From NCBI GenBank assembly GCA_964572225.1, contig CAZNFR010000062.1, positions 1 to 21,338 of the forward strand: 21,338 nt of DNA, given 5' to 3'. Source of the DNA: CAZNFR01 sp964572225 (GTDB lineage: Bacteria > Bacteroidota > Bacteroidia > Bacteroidales > GCA-2748055). The notes under the pieces were generated by a model that saw only the letters and a list, made by a program, of their open reading frames with translations, was not told where the DNA came from and searched no databases. Every line of letters begins with the position of its first letter. The stretch's first letter is position 1. Positions 15,515 through 21,338 of the stretch are shown piece by piece. Both the position numbers and the translations under genes were made by a program.

Positions 15515-18500
15515 ATGAATTTAAAACGAATTTATAAAGGGAAGGTTTCGATGAGTATCTTCCTTTTGCTGCTAAGCCTCCAGATATCAGGATTTCAGCC
15601 GCTTTTTTCACAGGAAAGCCAGGATCCCAGGATCTCCTTCAGGGTGAATGAAGCCACACTTGAAGAAATTTTCAATCAACTGGAGAACAGTACCGGCTAT
15701 AATTTCAAATATGCCGATCAGATTGCCGGAGACAGCCGGCTTTTTTCCTACGATTTCACAGACCGGCCCCTCAGTGAAATTCTTAATGGGATTGCCATTA
15801 ATGCCGGACTTGAGTACAAGATTGACGGGGACAATATTTCCATTAAACAACTACGTAAAATCGAGGTCAGGGGAAAAATTACCGATGCTTCCTCCGGTGA
15901 TCCTCTCCTTGGAGTAACAGTCAGTGTACGTGGAACATCCGACGGGACCATTAGCAACCAGGACGGAGAATACACCATTATGGCCTATCCGAATTCCGTT
16001 TTAAGCTTTTCCTATGTAGGGTATGAGAATATGAACGAGCAGGTTGGAAGCAGGAACCGCATCGATATTGGGATGCTCGCAGGAGCTACAGGCCTTGACG
16101 AGGTGGTGGTAATCGGATACGGTACACAGAAGACCAGCGATATTACCGGATCCATTTCCTCCGTGCAGCAGAAACGCCTGGAACAGGTTCCAAACCTTAA
16201 TGTGGCCCAGGTAGTGCAGGGTGCCATGCCGGGCGTGATCGTAACTCAAACCGGGGCCGGAGCTGCATCAACCGAATCCATCCTGATCAGGGGCAGAAAT
16301 TCCATTCTGGCGAGCAACAATCCACTTATCATCGTGGATAAGATCCCCTATAACGGACAGTTAAGGGATCTGAATATTAATGATATCGAATCCATCGAGG
16401 TGTTGAAGGACGCTTCCGCTACCGCAATATACGGTGCAAGAGGATCCAATGGTGTTATACTTATTACTTCCAAAGGGGGACAAAGCGGGAAAACCACTGT
16501 TTCTTACGATGGCAGGTATGGTTTTCAGGAATACGATGTTCTACCCAACTATATGAACGGAGAGGAGTTTTATCAGTTTAAGGAGATAAGAGAACCCGGG
16601 AATGTGACGGTTACCGAACAGCAAAATTATGATAATGGGAATTTTGCCGGTTGGCAGGATCTCGCCGTGAGAAGCGGAAACAGTCAGCAACACAATCTTT
16701 CCATATCCGGAGGTACCGGGAATGTCAGCTATTTCGTAGGGGGTTCATACCTTGATGTTAAGGGTGTAACCTTAAACGATGATTATCAGAGGGCAACCGG
16801 AAGGATAAACCTGGATGTAAAGATTGCCGACTGGATCAGCGTGGCAACACGGACACTTTACACCAACGATGACCGGTCAGGAATCGGAATGGACCTGAGT
16901 GATTTTGGCCGAAAAAACCCACTTATCAATCCATACGATGAGAACGGTGAGATAACCATTTACCCATGGCCTGAATTTACAGACATAGGAAATCCGCTCG
17001 AACCCCTGAACTATCAAAATGAGGATGTATCGCAACAGATAATATCCAACAATACTCTCACCATTGATTTCCCTTTTGTCGAGGGACTCAGCTACGTGCT
17101 GAATACCGGGATATCCAGGCGCTTTGAAGATTTCAATACCTACAGGGGAAGGAATACCAAAGCCGGACTTGAGGCCAATGGTTCCGCTGATGTTCAAAAA
17201 ACAGAGATATCCTCCAATACTGTTGAGAATATACTTGATTTTTCCAGGGATTTTGGAGATCATACGATTGGTTTTACCGGCCTGTACAGTTATCAGTAGG
17301 ATAAGATCAATTCCAGTATTCTCTATGCTGAAGGATTTCCGAATGACATTACCTCCTTTTATAATACCGATCAGGCCCAGGTCATAGTTCCTTCCTATTT
17401 CTTTACCCAGACGGATCTAATATCCAATATGTTAAGATTAAATTACGGTTTCAGGTCAAGGTACCTTATCACTCTTACCGGCCGCCGGGATGGATACTCC
17501 GGATTTGGAAGCAACGATAAATGGGGAGATTTCGGTACCGTTGCCGGTGCCTGGATCATCAGCAGGGAAGGATTCTTTCCGGTAAACGATGTGGTAAATT
17601 TCTTGAAGCTTAGGGTCTCTTACGGAGGAAATGGAAATCAGGCGGTGGATCCTTATCAGTCGATCGCCAAATTCCGGGCATCGAATTTTGTTAACGGAAG
17701 TACATCCCTGGCAGGGGCTTTCCCCGATAACCTGGCTAATCCGAAACTTAGCTGGGAAACCAGTAAAACTTTTAATACCGCGGTTGATTTCCGGTTGTTT
17801 AACAACAGTATCTCCGGTACCCTGGAATATTTTAGTACAAACACCGAAGACCTGCTTTTAAACCGCACCATTTCACCGGTTCATGGTATAAGCTCTATTG
17901 TTGACAATATCGGTGAGACAAAAAATAATGGATTTGAATTCTCCCTTCGAAGCTCTCAAACCTTTGGAAGCAGCTTTACCTGGGATGCCAATCTAAACTT
18001 TACCTATTTCCATAATGAGATTGTATCTCTTGGACTGGGTGAGAATGGAGAGGTCGATGATGTTGCAAGTGGGTTGTTTATAGGGGAAGCAATTACCAGC
18101 AACTATGATTTCGAGTTTGACGGGGTATGGCAGCTCGATGAGGCAGATCAGGCAGCCCTGTTTGGCACACAACCGGGTTTTATCAAGATTAGGGATGTGA
18201 ACGGCGATGGTGAGATCACAGCCGATGACCGGACTATCATCGGCCACAGAGATCCCTCCGTTGTTTGGGGCTTCACCAATACCTTCGGGTATAAGAATTT
18301 CAGCCTTACGGTTTTCGTTCATGGGGTTCATGGGGTAACCAAAGAGAATGAATTATTCCAGGATGCCTCTTCTTCTTCCGGAGTGCGAAGAAACGTGATC
18401 CTGAAAAACTGGTGGACACCCGACAATCCTACCAACGAATTTTATGCAAATCATGTGGATGCGGGCACAATGCAAGGTTTCGGAGCTCCACTTTATCAGG

Positions 18501-18718
18501 ATGCCAGTTTTATCCGGTTCAAGGATATTACACTTGCCTATTCATTCCCGCAAGAGCTCATCCGGAAAATCGGGGTGTCTAATCTTGAAATTTATTTTAC
18601 CGGAAGAAACCTCTTCACCATCACCGACTGGGAAGAGTCCGACCCCGAGCTCGATGCAGGAAGGGGAACCATCCCATTGCAGAAGGAATACCTTTTTGGT
18701 TTAACGATTAATATTTAA
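15515..18718 (+). pseudogene. SusC/RagA-type TonB receptor with STN domain, interrupted by one amber codon
   Basis: The frame from 15515 to 18718 encodes a complete SusC-type outer-membrane receptor of about 1,066 residues except for one TAG at codon 595 (17297-17299). The signal peptide ends near LFSQ. An STN signalling domain follows (about 38-112), then the carboxypeptidase-regulatory-like domain (117-190, VRGKITDASSGDPLLGVTVS), a TonB-box-like DEVVVIGYGTQ, and the plug (195-310, ILIRGRNSILASNNPLIIVD, LKDASATAIYGARGSNGVIL). The barrel runs from there to the end, closing with EYLFGLTINI. The frame is identical on both sides of the stop, and the sequence after it (DKINSSILYAEGFPNDITSF) is normal barrel, so nothing is missing. 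The STN domain fits the upstream ECF/FecR pair, and susD starts 5 nt downstream. Translation would stop mid-barrel unless suppressed. I label it a pseudogene, but a sequencing error would restore an ordinary gene. Confidence 0.88.
17297..17299 (+). other. In-frame amber stop inside the SusC reading frame
   Basis: TAG follows the codons for Leu-Tyr-Ser-Tyr-Gln and precedes Asp-Lys-Ile-Asn in the same frame. One base change to CAG, AAG, GAG, TAT or TAC would restore a sense codon. TAG is used as a normal stop by the outer-membrane protein gene (13675-13677) and by fecR (15391-15393), so it is not globally reassigned. Confidence 0.9.
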
Positions 18719-18723
18719 GGAAT

Positions 18724-20391
18724 ATGAAAACGATAAAACTCTTATTATATATAAATGCAATTATCCTTTTATTCGCCGGGTGTGAAGAAAATCTCCTTGA
18801 TGAAGATCCGCCGAATATTGTTACCTCAACTTCTCTTTTTGTTGATTATAACGGGTTTGAAATAGCTCTCAACGGTTTATATGCTGAGGTGAGAAAAGAA
18901 AAAGAACCCCTGAGTGGTTCGGCCACGGTTCAACAAATGACCATGAATGGTACCGATGTTCTGGTTACCAACCACCGCTCCAGCGGATTCGCCACCATTG
19001 CCATGCGTTGGGAGGATGTAAATAATCCTTCCGAACCCTTTTTTGCTGAAGTTTTTACCTGGTTGTACAGCATTGTCAATGCTGCAAACGTGATCATTGA
19101 TGAGGCTGAAAACAGGGAAGGTGTGAACTGGAGAAACGGACCCGGAAGTGAAGAATTCAATAAAAACCTGGTCATTGCAGAAGCAAGGGCCCTCAGAGCC
19201 TGGGCTTATCGTCATCTTACCTACGGATGGGGCGATGTTCCCTTAAATCTGACTCCCTCTTCAGGAACTCAGATCCGTGCCGACTGGACACGGACACCTG
19301 TAGGTGAGGTGAGAAATCAGATGATAGCAGATTGGGAATTTGCCGAACAGCACATTCCGGTAGAGCCCAGACAGGCGGGAACCCTCACCAAAGGAGCCAT
19401 TCAGCATTATCTTGCCGAGATTTACCTCGCTATCGATGATCCCGAAGAAGCACTGAACTGGGCTAATAAGGCCATTGACACTCCGGAATATCAAATCGTT
19501 ACCGAACGCTATGGTGTAAATGCAAGCGCCCCTGGTGTGGTCATCATGGATATGTTTACCAATGGGAATATCAATCGCAACGAGGGAAATACCGAGGCTC
19601 TGTGGGTTTTTAATTTCGAGAATAATACCATAGGCGGCGGTGGGGATCATAATACCCGCCGGGATCACCATAGTCGATATGTAAGCATTCGTATAGACGG
19701 GGTTTCGCCCTTTCAGGTGACCGAAGACAGAGGTGGAAGAGGATTTGGAAGAAATTCCCTTACCAAATGGGCTATTGAGAATTTCGAGCCTTCCGACGAT
19801 CGCGGCTCTCCCTATGCCCTCCGTAAGTTCTTCATCCTCAGGGATGCTACTGAAAATGCTCCCGCACCAGCAGACAATCTGCCTCCCGGATATGCATACG
19901 GGGATACGATCTTTTTGGATACTTCCGAGGATATCTCGGTAGACAATCAGGGAGTAGTAGCCTGGCCCTGGTGCAGGAAAGTAGACTGGGCCAACCCGAC
20001 CGATGTGGGAGGTAGCCCCAGCTTCAAGGATTTTCTCTATCTGAGATTGGGTGAAACATATCTTCTTAAAGCAGAAGCCCAGCTTAAACTGAATCAACCC
20101 GGTGAAGCAGCCGAAACTATCAATGTACTTCGAAGGAGAGCCAATGCCAGTGAGATCAGTGCCGGTGATGTTACCCTGGATTTTATTCTCGATGAAAGAG
20201 CCCGCGAGCTTATGACCGAGGAACACAGGAGATATACCCTGTTACGTACCGGTAAATGGCTGGAGCGTACCCGTTTATATAATAATAACGGTGGACAGTT
20301 AATTGTAGAAAGGGACCGCTTATTCCCTATACCCCAGGTGGTTATTGATGCCAATCTGGGTGAGGAAATGGAACAAAACCCTGACTATTAA
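18724..20391 (+). CDS. SusD/RagB family nutrient-binding lipoprotein
   Basis: SusD-like proteins form the surface lid over a SusC barrel and capture ligand. This 555-residue copy has a lipoprotein signal peptide with LLFAGC (Cys20). The N-terminal SusD region follows (ENLLDEDPPNIVTSTSLFVD, FEIALNGLYAEVRK), with helical TPR-like repeats around VIAEARALRAWAYRHLTYGW. In the C-terminal SusD domain, DFLYLRLGETYLLKAEAQLK precedes INVLRRRANA and LDFILDERARELMTEEHRRY. The end, LFPIPQVVIDANLGEEMEQN followed by PDY, is typical of the family. Length fits. It begins 5 nt after the susC stop, so both are on one mRNA. The ligand cannot be read from the sequence, and the neighbouring enzyme gene codes for a phosphoesterase, not a glycosidase. 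If the upstream amber codon is real, this protein may lack its barrel. Confidence 0.94.
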   Translation: MKTIKLLLYINAIILLFAGCEENLLDEDPPNIVTSTSLFVDYNGFEIALNGLYAEVRKEKEPLSGSATVQQMTMNGTDVLVTNHRSSGFATIAMRWEDVNNPSEPFFAEVFTWLYSIVNAANVIIDEAENREGVNWRNGPGSEEFNKNLVIAEARALRAWAYRHLTYGWGDVPLNLTPSSGTQIRADWTRTPVGEVRNQMIADWEFAEQHIPVEPRQAGTLTKGAIQHYLAEIYLAIDDPEEALNWANKAIDTPEYQIVTERYGVNASAPGVVIMDMFTNGNINRNEGNTEALWVFNFENNTIGGGGDHNTRRDHHSRYVSIRIDGVSPFQVTEDRGGRGFGRNSLTKWAIENFEPSDDRGSPYALRKFFILRDATENAPAPADNLPPGYAYGDTIFLDTSEDISVDNQGVVAWPWCRKVDWANPTDVGGSPSFKDFLYLRLGETYLLKAEAQLKLNQPGEAAETINVLRRRANASEISAGDVTLDFILDERARELMTEEHRRYTLLRTGKWLERTRLYNNNGGQLIVERDRLFPIPQVVIDANLGEEMEQNPDY

Positions 20392-20406
20392 AATCAGAAA
20401 TTCCTG

Positions 20407-21338
20407 ATGATGAAAATTAAGTACTGTATACTTTTTCCCCTTTTACTCCTATCTTTTAAAGGATCTGCGCAGGAAACGCTTCCTGTCGCAGATTCCTTTT
20501 CCTTCATTTTTATGACTGACATTCATGTTCAACAGGAGATGGGCGCAGCCGAAGGATTCAGAATGGCCGTCGATACGGCGAATACCATCGAGGCCGATTT
20601 TGTTATGACCGGAGGCGACCTGGTATATGATGCACTAAGGGGTAATTTTCCACGCTCCGATTCCCTCTTCAGACTTTACAAAAGTATCGTGGGTAATTTA
20701 AACAAACCGGTCTACCACTGCCTGGGTAACCACGAACTTTTCGGGATTTACGAAGAAAGCGATGTTGATTCTACTCATCCCGATTACAAATACGGGATGT
20801 TTGAACGCCACCTTGGACCTGCCTACTATTCATTCGATCATAAGGGCTGGCATTTTATTGTACTGAATTCGTTGGAAGTTGATGGGAAAAAGTACATAGG
20901 GTATGTCAATAAACCCCAGCTCGAATGGCTTAAAGAAGATCTGAAATCCGTTGATCCTAATACCCCGGTAGCCGTTACGGTGCATATACCCATGTTTTCG
21001 TTGTATCGGGAGGTATACCCCGGGAAAAGGCCGGTTACCGAAGTTCCGAATAATCTCTGGATTGCCAACCGGGGCGAAGTAATGGAGGTTTTCAGGAATC
21101 ACAATCTAAGGTTGATCCTGCAAGGACATCTGCACTGGCTTGAAGATCTGAATATTCAGGACAGAATACGCGTTATCACCGGGGGCAGTATTGCAGGCAG
21201 GCCCTCATGGCGCAGGCTCGACGATCGGGGAGATGGTGTATTCTATAACGAAGAAGGATTCCTGGTCATCCACGTAAAGGGAGAGTCCCTAAGTTGGGAA
21301 TACATTGATACCGGCTGGGAGTCGTATGCTGGCCGAAA
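20407..21338 (+). CDS. Secreted calcineurin-like metallophosphoesterase (partial, 3' end outside window)
   Basis: The open frame runs from the ATG at 20407 to the window edge without a stop, giving 310 residues of an incomplete protein. A signal peptide (MMKIKYCILFPLLLLSFKGS, cut near SAQ) sends it out of the cytoplasm. The binuclear-metal motifs of calcineurin-like phosphoesterases are complete and in order: Asp38 and His40 in MTDIH, Asp71 in GGDLVYD, Asn108 and His109 in LGNHE, His193 in VTVHIP, and His241 and His243 in GHLH. Such enzymes hydrolyse phosphomonoesters or phosphodiesters, and which of the two cannot be told here. It follows susD by 15 nt, so it belongs to the susCD operon and probably processes the ligand before or after import. 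An ATG at 20410 is an equivalent start. Confidence 0.88.
   Translation, partial: MMKIKYCILFPLLLLSFKGSAQETLPVADSFSFIFMTDIHVQQEMGAAEGFRMAVDTANTIEADFVMTGGDLVYDALRGNFPRSDSLFRLYKSIVGNLNKPVYHCLGNHELFGIYEESDVDSTHPDYKYGMFERHLGPAYYSFDHKGWHFIVLNSLEVDGKKYIGYVNKPQLEWLKEDLKSVDPNTPVAVTVHIPMFSLYREVYPGKRPVTEVPNNLWIANRGEVMEVFRNHNLRLILQGHLHWLEDLNIQDRIRVITGGSIAGRPSWRRLDDRGDGVFYNEEGFLVIHVKGESLSWEYIDTGWESYAGR

Noticed and set aside
17297..17299. Genome-wide amber reassignment or selenocysteine/pyrrolysine recoding
   Set aside because: TAG ends two neighbouring genes normally. A SusC barrel has no reason to carry a rare amino acid, and I see no obvious recoding structure after the codon.
17429..18718. An independent second receptor gene starting at the ATG at 17429
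   Set aside because: It has no signal peptide or plug, starts in the middle of a barrel, and is in the same frame as the first part. The 43 codons between the TAG and this ATG also read as barrel sequence.
19261..20226. A 321-codon open frame on the minus strand across the susD gene
   Set aside because: It lies wholly antisense to a well-supported SusD gene, shows no recognisable domain or signal, and is best explained as a codon-bias shadow.
1..21338. CRISPR arrays, tRNA or rRNA genes, insertion sequences, phage or toxin-antitoxin genes
   Set aside because: I looked for regular short repeats, cloverleaf-like segments and transposase or integrase motifs and saw none. All gaps between genes are under 300 nt and are covered by the entries above or hold nothing recognisable.

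Overview
This window looks like a chromosomal segment of a free-living Bacteroidota (Bacteroidetes) bacterium. The evidence is a SusC/SusD pair, an ECF sigma/FecR pair feeding a TonB receptor with a signalling domain, many predicted lipoproteins with an early cysteine, TAnnTTTG-type promoter elements, and no obvious Shine-Dalgarno dependence. I cannot place it below phylum level from sequence alone. I see no tRNA, rRNA, CRISPR array, insertion sequence or phage gene.

Layout. (1) 35-6425, plus strand, is a carbohydrate block. It holds a GH106-like alpha-L-rhamnosidase lipoprotein, a 5'-truncated alpha/beta-hydrolase remnant, a GH2 lipoprotein and an aldo/keto reductase. (2) 6503-11800, minus strand, reads AraC-type regulator with about seven membrane segments, then a TonB-dependent receptor, then a Ca2+-dependent PI-PLC-like lipoprotein 16 nt after it, closed by a strong intrinsic terminator. 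(3) 11971-13677, plus strand, is the housekeeping GTPase rsgA followed by a small putative outer-membrane protein. (4) 13766 to the window edge, plus strand, is an ECF sigma factor, a FecR anti-sigma factor, a SusC-type receptor with an STN signalling domain, a SusD lipoprotein and a secreted calcineurin-like metallophosphoesterase that runs off the window.

How the genes may work together. Block 1 probably trims a rhamnose-containing glycan outside the cytoplasm. Blocks 2 and 4 are separate outer-membrane uptake units, each with its own regulator type, and each pairs the receptor with an exported phosphoester-cleaving enzyme rather than a glycosidase. This suggests scavenging of phosphorylated molecules (phosphoinositides or other phosphoesters), although no substrate is proven. 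The SusC gene of block 4 carries one in-frame amber codon (17297-17299) in an otherwise intact 1,068-codon frame. It is either a very recent pseudogene, a sequencing error or a readthrough case. The most interesting leads are the receptor/PI-PLC locus with a C8 tract in its leader, and the amber-interrupted SusC.
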